DNA of 64,000 nt from Granulosicoccus sp964390335 (GTDB lineage Bacteria; Pseudomonadota; Gammaproteobacteria; Granulosicoccales; Granulosicoccaceae): positions 1 to 64,000 of the forward strand of contig CAYMHU010000006.1 of assembly GCA_964390335.1 (NCBI GenBank), in the 5' to 3' direction. Each line of letters begins with the position of its first letter. Position 1 is the stretch's first letter. The position numbers and the translations under genes are program-made. This document shows positions 46,413-54,440 of this stretch, one piece after another. The notes beneath the pieces are model-generated. The model ran no database searches and was not told where the DNA came from. It saw nothing but the letters and a program-made list of their open reading frames with translations.

Positions 46413-46449
46413 AAAAAACCATCCCTCACCGACACAGTCGGCAAGGGAT
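46413..46449 (-). terminator. rho-independent terminator after the 1,016-residue gene
   Basis: On the minus strand ATCCCTTGCCGAC and GTCGGTGAGGGAT pair (with two G-U pairs) around a 3-base loop, followed by GGTTTTTTC. It lies 14 bases past the stop and 55 bases before the start of the barrel gene, so the barrel gene needs its own promoter or read-through. Confidence 0.8.
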
Positions 46450-46462
46450 ATTCCATTGTTTT

Positions 46463-49400
46463 TTAATCGACCTTTACACGAAACCGTACCGTTGCGGATT
46501 GCGCTGATACAAGCTCACCACCTACACCGGTTTGGGGTGAAGAATTATCACCGACATAGAATTTAACTGCGTTAGTAGCCGCATCGTATTCACCAACACC
46601 ACCATTGGCGGCGGGAAGTAGAATTGGATCCGGGTCACAATTTGAACCCAAGCAATATTCCAGACTGTCAGCCTCAAAGGTTGTAAACAGCGGAGCGCCA
46701 TCAGTGATAACAACGTTTACTGTGGTCACACTACCAAGATTTGTAGCAACAACCTGCCAAATCGCACATTCACCTGGCTTCACTTGTGTCGCTTGCACGG
46801 TATCGAATGTAGTATCCTCTTCACCATCGCACAATGCATCTACCGCAACCGTCTTCACCAAAGAAACATTACCGCTAACTACAGTAGTTTGGTTATTTAC
46901 AGTTGCACCTGGAGCACTCGGATCCGTATCAACGTTGCTTACAGTAACAGTCGTAAAATCCGTCTGTCCATTGGTCGCTGTAGCTGGCGCAAATACAGCT
47001 ACACTGATAGGCAGACTTACACCAGGCTCAAGAGTAATGGAGTCGGCAATACCATCAGCATCGGTATCGTTAATTGTTACGGTTACAACAACACCACCAC
47101 TCAATACATCGATTGTGTCGGTTGTACCACCACCCGCAACCGGCAAGGCATTTACAGATGTATCCGCATCGCCATTACCGTCTGTGTCGACTGATACAGA
47201 GCTGGTCCAGCCGGTTCCTGAGTTGCTAGAAGCAATAGATATGTCTTCTGCTACAGTACCTTGATTTGATAATGTGTGATCATAAATCACAGTACCACCG
47301 GCTTCAGTTTGTTTAAAACCAGGGCCAACCAAAGTCAGTTCGCGAGTAGAATCGATATCAATCGCGCTCAATACAGTATCCGAAGATCCCGTATTCTGAG
47401 ATAGAATCTGGAAGAAGATTGGATAGTCACCATCGGCATCATTCGCAGAAAGCACATCTAATATGGTGTCACCATCGTTGTCCCACTCAACATCAGGCAG
47501 AGCCTGACTCGCATCGTTTGGAATGGTTACCACCGCTACATAAGCATTATCCACAGAGTTAGCTGCCAGAGTACCTGTGGCAGTGATGGGTCCATTCACA
47601 GGAGCGCCGTTTGTGTCTGCTTCAAAAAATTGAACCGTCCAACCTGGTGGCAAGGCTCCCAATGTTGTTCCGTCCCAAGACGAACCAGCACCCAATACAA
47701 ATACATCTGTACCACCGCTCTCGTTATCAATAAACAACGGAATGTTAATAGTTGCACCTAAGCTGCCAGCAAACTCATTGCCTGTAGAGTAAGGCGCTGT
47801 ACCCAGTGGATCTTCGTCAGTACCAATTTGACCACCAGAAGCGATATGGATATCAGAACCAGAGTCAAGGATTTCGCCCAAACTAACCGTCATGTCATTG
47901 CTAGCAGCATTAGTATTTGGATCGTTGGCTGAAATGGCCGTGATCACTGCCTCAAATTCAGCTGCTCCACCCGCTGGAGACCCAGAGACACCTGCTGGAA
48001 GGGATGCGCGAATCAAAATATTAGTGCTTGCACCCGGCGCAATAGCTTGAGTAGAGTTTCCTAATGAATTACCACTAGCCGCGTCATAAAACGTGAAAAC
48101 AGTGCCATCAGGAAAATTAGTGTTGGTTGCAGACAGGATATAGAAGTCTGTAGTGTTACCTTGGTTAGTAAGTACACCTGTGAATTCTATAGTACTACCA
48201 GCGGAAGCTTCATCAATGAGCTGATCATCATTGGCTGTGTTATCAGCATCACCTGTTGCTGCAGTACCAGTATCAGTTAACAGTACGGCGTAATCTGCAT
48301 TGATTGTATCGACACGCACTTGCGAAGCAACAACAACATCTATGTCACCGTCGTTGTCGGTATCACCAGACGCATAACCTTGGTTGACAATGTTGTATCC
48401 ACCACCTAGTGTTGCGGGATCATAGGTCACGGTAAAAGTAATCGATGCAACACCTTGCGATGGTAATGAATTTACAACCGCGTACACACCGTCAATTGCG
48501 CCATCGGTTGTGACACCGTTGCCGTTTAAATCAAGACCAATAGTGGTTTCTACCTCATCAGTGAAGATGCCATTGGCGTTTAAGTCAACGTCAAAGCCTT
48601 CGGCGATACTTAACGCGACTTCGTCTAAGACCGCCGCGGTGGTTTCTGTGTCTTGGTTACCACTCAAGATACCGGTTTGACCTAATGAGTTAGGGTCAAG
48701 CTGCGTATTAACAGGAATACCATCAAATATGACAACGTTCGATGCAGCTCCGTTACCATTGTTTCGAACCGTTACTGTGTAGTCTAACGAGTTCGGTGCA
48801 GTACCTGGCACAGCCGATTTTGTTACAACAAGCACCGCATCACCAGTTACAGTAATAAGCGATTCGTTCGTGCCATCCGCTCCGTCACGACCACCAACTG
48901 GCGCTGTGGTAGCATCAGTTACGCTATTTAATACACCTGTTGCACCGCCTTCACGAGCTTGGGCAGTAAGCGTAACACCAAGAGTTTGCCCATCAGTGGC
49001 ATTAGCGGGAACCTGCACCGCAACAACCAGATTAGCAATGTTATTGTTAATACCATCAACGATTAGGCCAGCAGCACCAACACTTGGCTCACCGGCGTCG
49101 GCGACACCATTACCATTTACATCATGGTAAACAACAATGCTTGATGAATCGAGCGTATCAGGGCTCGAGATATCGTTAGAAGCGGTGATATCGTAGGTGT
49201 CAGTACCGTTACCAGTGTTGGTTAAGGTATAAGGCAAGTACACAATTTGACCTGGCGCGGCGGTCGCATCAACATCAACGCCGATAGTGGCCGCATAAAT
49301 CTGCGCCACCGTAACCTCTGCAAGATTTGATTGTGCTTCGTACGTGTTACCGGCTGCATCTTCATAAGTAACAATCGCACGGTTTGTAATGGTTGCACCA

Positions 49401-49513
49401 GCCGGAGTTATGTCTGCTAACGCTGCGCTGGTACCTATTGTTAGCCCGCCTGCTACCACGACGGCTGCAATAGCCTTCGCCAGCTGCTTATGTGGCGTTC
49501 GTATCTGTTTCAT
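46463..49513 (-). CDS. DUF11-repeat surface protein, 1,016 residues
   Basis: A signal peptide (about 33 residues, ending AALA) precedes the shared N-terminal module (ITPAGATITNRAIVTYEDAA with SNLAEVTVAQ). The remainder is built of Ig-like DUF11-type units: LPYTLTNTGNGTDTYDITAS, VVTKSAVPGTAPNSLDYTVT, RNNGNGAASNVVIFDGIP. Asp-rich loops such as DVDLNANGIFTDE and DTDGNGDADTS look calcium-binding. The composition is very acidic and poor in cysteine until the last 130 residues. The last strand reads VRFRVKVD. A good GAGGAA Shine-Dalgarno is present. It is probably the major fibre or layer component, which is inference from size and acidity. Confidence 0.85.
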   Translation of the reverse strand: MKQIRTPHKQLAKAIAAVVVAGGLTIGTSAALADITPAGATITNRAIVTYEDAAGNTYEAQSNLAEVTVAQIYAATIGVDVDATAAPGQIVYLPYTLTNTGNGTDTYDITASNDISSPDTLDSSSIVVYHDVNGNGVADAGEPSVGAAGLIVDGINNNIANLVVAVQVPANATDGQTLGVTLTAQAREGGATGVLNSVTDATTAPVGGRDGADGTNESLITVTGDAVLVVTKSAVPGTAPNSLDYTVTVRNNGNGAASNVVIFDGIPVNTQLDPNSLGQTGILSGNQDTETTAAVLDEVALSIAEGFDVDLNANGIFTDEVETTIGLDLNGNGVTTDGAIDGVYAVVNSLPSQGVASITFTVTYDPATLGGGYNIVNQGYASGDTDNDGDIDVVVASQVRVDTINADYAVLLTDTGTAATGDADNTANDDQLIDEASAGSTIEFTGVLTNQGNTTDFYILSATNTNFPDGTVFTFYDAASGNSLGNSTQAIAPGASTNILIRASLPAGVSGSPAGGAAEFEAVITAISANDPNTNAASNDMTVSLGEILDSGSDIHIASGGQIGTDEDPLGTAPYSTGNEFAGSLGATINIPLFIDNESGGTDVFVLGAGSSWDGTTLGALPPGWTVQFFEADTNGAPVNGPITATGTLAANSVDNAYVAVVTIPNDASQALPDVEWDNDGDTILDVLSANDADGDYPIFFQILSQNTGSSDTVLSAIDIDSTRELTLVGPGFKQTEAGGTVIYDHTLSNQGTVAEDISIASSNSGTGWTSSVSVDTDGNGDADTSVNALPVAGGGTTDTIDVLSGGVVVTVTINDTDADGIADSITLEPGVSLPISVAVFAPATATNGQTDFTTVTVSNVDTDPSAPGATVNNQTTVVSGNVSLVKTVAVDALCDGEEDTTFDTVQATQVKPGECAIWQVVATNLGSVTTVNVVITDGAPLFTTFEADSLEYCLGSNCDPDPILLPAANGGVGEYDAATNAVKFYVGDNSSPQTGVGGELVSAQSATVRFRVKVD

Positions 49514-49648
49514 CAGATATTCCTCAATGGATTCAGTAAATTAATTGCAATGTAAATTGCGACGTTGTCTCTTCGCGTTGATTTCTTTCACTGACGCAGG
49601 CTCTATGTGTTGACCGGCCCCGATCAGCTTTGTACTTATTGCAACGTG

Positions 49649-50131
49649 TTACTTCACAGACACACGATAGCTATAACGATGCTTACCACCCTTCGACGGT
49701 AGCTCTTCATCTGCAACCCAACGAACATGGGTGTATTGTTCCGGTGGAATGACTATTTTCTTTTCCGTGCCATCCGCTTGAGTCTCGTATCGGACAACAG
49801 GCACGCCTTCAAATGAGGCACCACCGTCAATGCTGACCTGGAACGTTGCCGGTACATCGGCACTATGCGAATCACCAATGAACAGCGTATTGGCGGGAAT
49901 AGGGTCTACTACTTTGATTCCTTTAACGTCAGAATCACCGTTGTTTGTAAATACAATCTGAAACTCCATCACCTGACCCGGTGCAGCTTCTTTGGCAGGT
50001 AATACTTTTTCAATGCCTTCACTGTTCTTTGAAACAATGAATGCTTGGATTTCGCCAGTTACAGGACTTTTCGCATGAGCGAATCCAGCAACACCGAGAG
50101 CCAAGACAAGTACTAGCGGTTTAAATCGCAT
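49649..50131 (-). CDS. single-DUF11 secreted protein, 160 residues
   Basis: The protein has a signal peptide (MRFKPLVLVLALGVAGFAHA) and essentially one DUF11 domain: EAAPGQVMEFQIVFTNNGDS, DVKGIKVVDPIPANTLFIGD, ending HRYSYRVSVK. As a one-domain version of its large neighbours it could be a minor subunit, cap or initiator. The ATG at 50131 has AGGAG nine bases upstream; an in-frame GTG at 50134 is less likely. The following 1,016-residue gene starts 135 bases downstream with no terminator between them. Confidence 0.85.
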   Translation of the reverse strand: MRFKPLVLVLALGVAGFAHAKSPVTGEIQAFIVSKNSEGIEKVLPAKEAAPGQVMEFQIVFTNNGDSDVKGIKVVDPIPANTLFIGDSHSADVPATFQVSIDGGASFEGVPVVRYETQADGTEKKIVIPPEQYTHVRWVADEELPSKGGKHRYSYRVSVK

Positions 50132-50179
50132 CACTAAAGTCTCCTAATAACAATTCCGTATCTTCAAAATGGTTAATTG

Positions 50180-50204
50180 AAAAAACTCGGGTTTAAATAA
50201 CCCG
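50180..50204 (-). terminator. terminator-like hairpin in the leader of the single-DUF11 gene
   Basis: CGGGTT / AACCCG (50188-50193, 50199-50204, loop of five bases) is followed on the minus strand by AGTTTTTTC. It sits 49 bases before the start of the 160-residue gene, so it would act within the leader as an attenuator, or end a short upstream RNA. Confidence 0.5.
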
Positions 50205-50451
50205 GTTATTTTCGCTAGACGAAATGTTGCAGTTAGTAGGCCCGTAACATGTTTCGTGGAAAATTCAAAAGTGAAGCAGTTCTAATTTCTGCAAGAAAAT
50301 AGAACTGGTACTGTGACGTGTTTAACGATTGGTTTGCGGTAGCGCGAAATGCGTAGGTTTACTCGGTCAAACCGAGCCATGCCGAGAAGTTAGCTATGAT
50401 GTAGACTGTCGCTTTAACAGGCGTCAGTCAGAACAGTCACAAACTATTATG

Positions 50452-50520
50452 TACTCTTATATAAAGAGTCCCTTTACTCTTATATAAAGAGTCCCTTTAC
50501 TCATATATAAAGAGTCTCTT
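50452..50520. repeat. tandem 23-bp palindrome-containing repeats, three units
   Basis: Three units in direct tandem (50452-50474, 50475-50497, 50498-50520). Each contains ACTCTT-ATATA-AAGAGT, an inverted repeat of 6-bp arms around five A/T bases; the third unit has ACTCAT in the left arm and CTC in place of CCC in the tail. The spacing of 23 bp is about two helical turns, so bound proteins would line up on one face of the DNA. Confidence 0.92.
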
Positions 50521-50529
50521 TGAGAAAAA

Positions 50530-50629
50530 NNNNNNNNNNNNNNNNNNNNNNNNNNNNNNNNNNNNNNNNNNNNNNNNNNNNNNNNNNNNNNNNNNNNNNN
50601 NNNNNNNNNNNNNNNNNNNNNNNNNNNNN
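50530..50629. other. scaffold gap of 100 N in the palindrome array
   Basis: One hundred N bases. The 55 bases before the gap (50475-50529) are identical to the 55 bases after it (50630-50684), so the two contigs end in the same repeat and the real gap may be absent or may hide more repeat units. Confidence 0.97.
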
Positions 50630-50675
50630 TACTCTTATATAAAGAGTCCCTTTACTCATATATAAAGAGTCTCTT
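50630..50675. repeat. two further 23-bp palindrome units after the gap
   Basis: Units at 50630-50652 and 50653-50675 are exact copies of the second and third units before the gap, followed by the same TGAGAAAAA tail. Confidence 0.92.
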
Positions 50676-50733
50676 TGAGAAAAAAGCGACTTTGCGGAGA
50701 AGATTAGTCAGCAAACCGGCCCATTTAGGGATA

Positions 50734-53700
50734 TCAATCGACCAACACTCGGTAACTGACCACACCCGAATCCCCAGCTGACAAGGCCCCCTGAAAATGC
50801 CAGGAAATCTGGGCGCCATTTTCTATGGGTGTGCAAACAAGGGGTTGCGGTGCTTGCACGCACTGCGCCGAATTATTGACGTTAGTCGTAAACGCCGGAA
50901 TTTCGTCATTTATGATCAGATCGGTTATCGGGCCGTTGCCATCGTTGGCAAAGCGTATTGCGTATTCCAGCATATGACCCGGCAAAGCGGTGTTTTGGCT
51001 CACTGCCCCTCCACCAAGCGTGATGTTACGTACGGATTTACTCAATACCAGATTCCCCACTTCGGGGTTAACGATGTTGGTTTGATCGGCATTATCAAAC
51101 TCAATGTCGATAGCATGTCCCGTTGCTGCCGGATCAGCCGCATTAAAAACAGCGTTTATCCCCAAGGTGTGCACCGACCCATCAGTAGCGCCCGCCGGTA
51201 TCTCGATACTGGCAATTACACAAACTTGCTCATCGTACGACACACTAATGGCGGCAATAATCTCAGTATCCGAGGAATCCTGAACTTGATTACAGTTATT
51301 GTCTCTGATCAAACTCTCCGACCAATCAAGCGTTGGATTGACGTAGCCACTATCGATTGTGAACAACAAAGTGCCATGTGTTGAAGATTGATAAGTATGA
51401 GCATAACTGACAAGTGCCCCTACATTAGCATTCGATGATTGATTTGATAGTAGCGATGGTCTGCTGACCACACCTATCGATGTTACGTTCAGTGTTTCAT
51501 TGTAGTCAGGATTTATGATGATTCGTCCATCAGTAATATCAGCATTAGTCACCAGCGGGGCTTCACTAATAAAAACTAAATCGGACTCTGGCGTGACGAC
51601 GACTTCAATAGACTGACCCACGTACTGCAATCCAATCTCAGCACTCCAACGTCCTGTAGCGTCTGTAACCGCGCTGCCAATACCCTGCCCGCTAGCAACA
51701 TCAATTAGTTGAATCGCTTTATTAGGTAAGCCACCTTCTTGTGCTTGTTGAATACCATCATGAGATGTATTCAGTGTTGTCGAACTGTCTTCGAAAACTA
51801 CACCACTCATCGTTACTGTATTACCCAAAGTAATCGAAGTTGGTTCATCTGAATCCGTTGACAGATTCAGACCTGAACCCGATAGGTCTTGCAACGACGT
51901 TCCTGTAGGATCAATCGCACTAACAGAAGCTTGATTTTGGAATTGGTATTGACTTGAGTATCCAACGTTTACCTGAATCTCAATTTGAATTTCTTGGCCT
52001 GGTTGCAACACACCACTAGGCAATAACAACGAATCGCTATTAGTCAGTCCAGTGTAATTGGTATTAACGGAGAATCCTGCTGGTGCAGAAATCATTTGCG
52101 GTGTTTGTACTAGCGCAAAAGGTGTGGAACCAAATGTTTGATCGAGGTTATCAATCAAATCAAGGTTGCTTAACTCCTGATTACCAGTATTTCGTGCAAG
52201 CAAAGTGATTGTCACAACACGATCGTTAACAGACGATGACTTACCCAGCCTGATGTCTGGATTGGGCGTTACGTTCGTAGTATCAGCACTACAAATTTCA
52301 ATCGACCAGGCTTCTAAATTAGAACGATTTCGCCGTCTACCACTATCTGATAACCGCAACTCCCATTGTCCTTGAGAATCCATGCCATCAAACGCAGATA
52401 ACGCTTCAGCAGCGCGATATACGCCATTATCTGCAGGCTCACATTGAGGCAATGCAGCTGCTTCGTCATCAAAACTTACTGATTCTAAATCGTTGCGATT
52501 ATTACAGTACAAATCGTAAAACTCTACTTCTGTGCTGTCTTTAATCAAGGTAAGCTGAACATCCGGTCGCCGATAATGATCCACCGTTAAATCAATAACA
52601 TTAACGTCAGTTATAACCACCGAGTCGGTCACGTTTAAAAAAGAACTAGCACTGCTTTGGTTACGATTATCAAAGAAAACGGATACATCAGTTGAATTAT
52701 AAATCTGTCCGACACTCCCGGCTGGACAATTGCCGACACTGCCGGTATTGCCTGACTTAAATTCAATTGGATGATCCTCAACTTCACCCGATGAAAAATA
52801 ACCAGTAGGTTTATAGATATTGGTGAGGTTATGCGCCGCACGCATTCTCATATAAGAATCACCGGCAGTGGCAACGTCAAACCCATTCCAAACAAGTTCA
52901 ACTTCTTGCGACCCGCACTGCACCGGGTAATTGCTGTTGCGCTCGTCAACGTCGAACGAGCCATTTAAATTAAAATCGATCCAGGCACTAACATAAGCAT
53001 TAGCAGTACAACTGATCGATACCGTGTAATCTGTGTCGCCAACATTGATTGCACTGAGCTGGGCAACTGCATCTTCATCGTCAATACCCACACTATCATC
53101 GCCATTGCCATCGGTAAAACCGATAGCAGAGTTTTGCGTGTAGGTTTCATTATCAGGTGCAACGGATCCTAATTTCACATTAAACGACGAACCATGAACA
53201 AGATGAATGGCAGAGCCATAACTATCCGGCGCGTCACCAAAATCTAAACTAAATCCACCGCTAAAATCCCAAATAGCATTATTGGTAGAGAATAAAACGG
53301 GGCCTGTTGTTGCACCTGTATTAGGGTCTAACTCGTATATGTTATTACCAACATTGGTGTATAAGTCCCCATAAATATTTCTGGACAGCTGCCCACCCAC
53401 ACCAGAATTCAAAGTTGTAAAGCTATTATTGGAAAGATTAAATCGCCAGATACCCGCACTGGTTCCCTGCCCGTTCTGAGTAAGGTCTGCGGTCGAACCA
53501 TAAAGAACAGTATCAGCGCCATCCTCATAGGCAACCAGATCGCCAAAACCACCCATTTGAAACTTGGTACATCCACAAGCTGACAGTAATCCCAGCGGTG
53601 TTACCGTCAAGATTTGCCGACCATCAGGCGAAATTTCTAGCTCATAGACTTCTTCAACAAAGCCGCTATCGTCTTCAGACCCAACATAGTACTTGCCATT

Positions 53701-54105
53701 TAAATAGGAGCCACCGGTACTGTTGATGTTGTTGATTGGGGCTTGCAGAAAGCCGTTAGAGAAGTTGTTCATCAAAACGTGGGCATTTCCACCGGTGCCA
53801 AGCGTCGGATCCCAGTAATAAACGCTGTTTTGATCGCCGTAATAAGCGATTCCTGCATCCAAATTGACTGAAAAACCGTTAACAGCCGAGGATAAACCCG
53901 CTGTTGTCACGAATTGTTCGGTTTGAGCTGTCAGGTCAATACCGTGAATCGTATTAACGGACGAATAGTAGAACGTGATGTTTTGTGCATATGCAGTGCC
54001 GAACAGGCATAGCACGCCAAAAAGGCAATATATTGCATTTTTGACGCGACCAAACGGTCTTTTGGCCGGTTTTCTACGCCGAATCCTGAATTTTTGATAG
54101 AACAT
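50734..54105 (-). CDS. large GEVED / P-domain / DUF11 surface protein
   Basis: After a basic N-region and signal peptide (AIYCLFGVLCLFGTAYA) comes a propeller-like region (about 45-290), a GEVED domain ending near residue 445 (SGEVEDHPIEF), a proprotein-convertase-type P domain (about 465-620; closing QGQWELRLSDSGRRRNRSNL with EAWSIEIC), a DUF11 unit, an SdrD-B-like unit (about 775-870; GVVFEDSSTTLNTSHDGIQ) and a C-terminal DUF11 unit ending VVSYRVLVD. Residue numbers count from an in-frame GTG at 54120; I prefer the ATG at 54105 (1,123 residues). The propeller opening (YYSSVNTIHGIDLTAQTEQF) resembles DUF6923-like domains. It is the first structural gene after csrA. Confidence 0.85.
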   Translation of the reverse strand: MFYQKFRIRRRKPAKRPFGRVKNAIYCLFGVLCLFGTAYAQNITFYYSSVNTIHGIDLTAQTEQFVTTAGLSSAVNGFSVNLDAGIAYYGDQNSVYYWDPTLGTGGNAHVLMNNFSNGFLQAPINNINSTGGSYLNGKYYVGSEDDSGFVEEVYELEISPDGRQILTVTPLGLLSACGCTKFQMGGFGDLVAYEDGADTVLYGSTADLTQNGQGTSAGIWRFNLSNNSFTTLNSGVGGQLSRNIYGDLYTNVGNNIYELDPNTGATTGPVLFSTNNAIWDFSGGFSLDFGDAPDSYGSAIHLVHGSSFNVKLGSVAPDNETYTQNSAIGFTDGNGDDSVGIDDEDAVAQLSAINVGDTDYTVSISCTANAYVSAWIDFNLNGSFDVDERNSNYPVQCGSQEVELVWNGFDVATAGDSYMRMRAAHNLTNIYKPTGYFSSGEVEDHPIEFKSGNTGSVGNCPAGSVGQIYNSTDVSVFFDNRNQSSASSFLNVTDSVVITDVNVIDLTVDHYRRPDVQLTLIKDSTEVEFYDLYCNNRNDLESVSFDDEAAALPQCEPADNGVYRAAEALSAFDGMDSQGQWELRLSDSGRRRNRSNLEAWSIEICSADTTNVTPNPDIRLGKSSSVNDRVVTITLLARNTGNQELSNLDLIDNLDQTFGSTPFALVQTPQMISAPAGFSVNTNYTGLTNSDSLLLPSGVLQPGQEIQIEIQVNVGYSSQYQFQNQASVSAIDPTGTSLQDLSGSGLNLSTDSDEPTSITLGNTVTMSGVVFEDSSTTLNTSHDGIQQAQEGGLPNKAIQLIDVASGQGIGSAVTDATGRWSAEIGLQYVGQSIEVVVTPESDLVFISEAPLVTNADITDGRIIINPDYNETLNVTSIGVVSRPSLLSNQSSNANVGALVSYAHTYQSSTHGTLLFTIDSGYVNPTLDWSESLIRDNNCNQVQDSSDTEIIAAISVSYDEQVCVIASIEIPAGATDGSVHTLGINAVFNAADPAATGHAIDIEFDNADQTNIVNPEVGNLVLSKSVRNITLGGGAVSQNTALPGHMLEYAIRFANDGNGPITDLIINDEIPAFTTNVNNSAQCVQAPQPLVCTPIENGAQISWHFQGALSAGDSGVVSYRVLVD

Positions 54106-54179
54106 CACGCTGCTGCACACTCATAGACGAGTTAGGCTTCGTGCAGTTGAGCAAGAACCAAGCCTCCCAATAGCCTGGT

Positions 54180-54199
54180 GGTGGCGAACAAGCGCCACC
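54180..54199 (-). promoter_or_regulatory. stem-loop between csrA and the first surface gene
   Basis: GGTGGCG / CGCCACC (54180-54186, 54193-54199) encloses a 6-base loop in the 110-base spacer. On the minus strand it is followed by ACCAGGCTATTGGGAGGC, which contains a GGA and a Shine-Dalgarno-like element but is far from the next start. There is no U-tract, so it is more likely an RNA structural element than a terminator. Confidence 0.4.
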
Positions 54200-54215
54200 G
54201 GGGTCGTTCATGGAA

Positions 54216-54440
54216 TTAAGTGCCAGTTTTATATCCGGGACCACCGTCGAGGTCGTTGCCAGACAGTTTGTCAATATTTTGGCTTCTGCGCTCACCCGAA
54301 ATTTCTTCACGCAGAATGGAGATTTCCGAAGGCGCTTCGATGCCCAGTTTTACACGATTATTTTCAATACCAAGCACGACAAGCACAACATCGTCCCCAA
54401 TGAAGATCCGCTCATTCGATCGTCTTGTCAAAATCAGCAT
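54216..54440 (-). CDS. csrA: CsrA/RsmA-family RNA-binding regulator (paralogue)
   Basis: The 74-residue protein matches CsrA over its first 50 residues: MLILTRRSNERIFIGDDVVL, then VLGIENNRVKLGIEAPSEIS and ILREEI. The strand-1 arginines and the ILREEI segment that make the RNA-binding surface are present. The usual short tail is replaced by an acidic, Gly-rich one (SGNDLDGGPGYKTGT). CsrA proteins block or activate translation by binding GGA in leaders. This copy lies directly upstream of the surface cluster on the same strand, which suggests a dedicated regulator. AGGGAAA precedes the ATG. Confidence 0.9.
   Translation of the reverse strand: MLILTRRSNERIFIGDDVVLVVLGIENNRVKLGIEAPSEISILREEISGERRSQNIDKLSGNDLDGGPGYKTGT

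Larger units (their letters stand above)
50132..50733. promoter_or_regulatory. regulatory interval with palindrome array, hairpin and scaffold gap
   Basis: This 600-base interval precedes the 160-residue DUF11 gene. It holds the hairpin at 50188-50204, an AT-rich tandem palindrome array (50452-50520 and 50630-50675) and a 100-N gap. No gene is supported. It is the most likely control region of the downstream DUF11 genes. Confidence 0.55.

Noticed and set aside
50452..50675. CRISPR-like appearance of the short repeats
   Set aside because: The units are in direct contact without unique spacers, and there are no cas genes.
54074..54310. 78-codon minus-strand frame between csrA and the first surface gene
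   Set aside because: It overlaps both csrA and the surface gene in another frame and has no recognisable domain.
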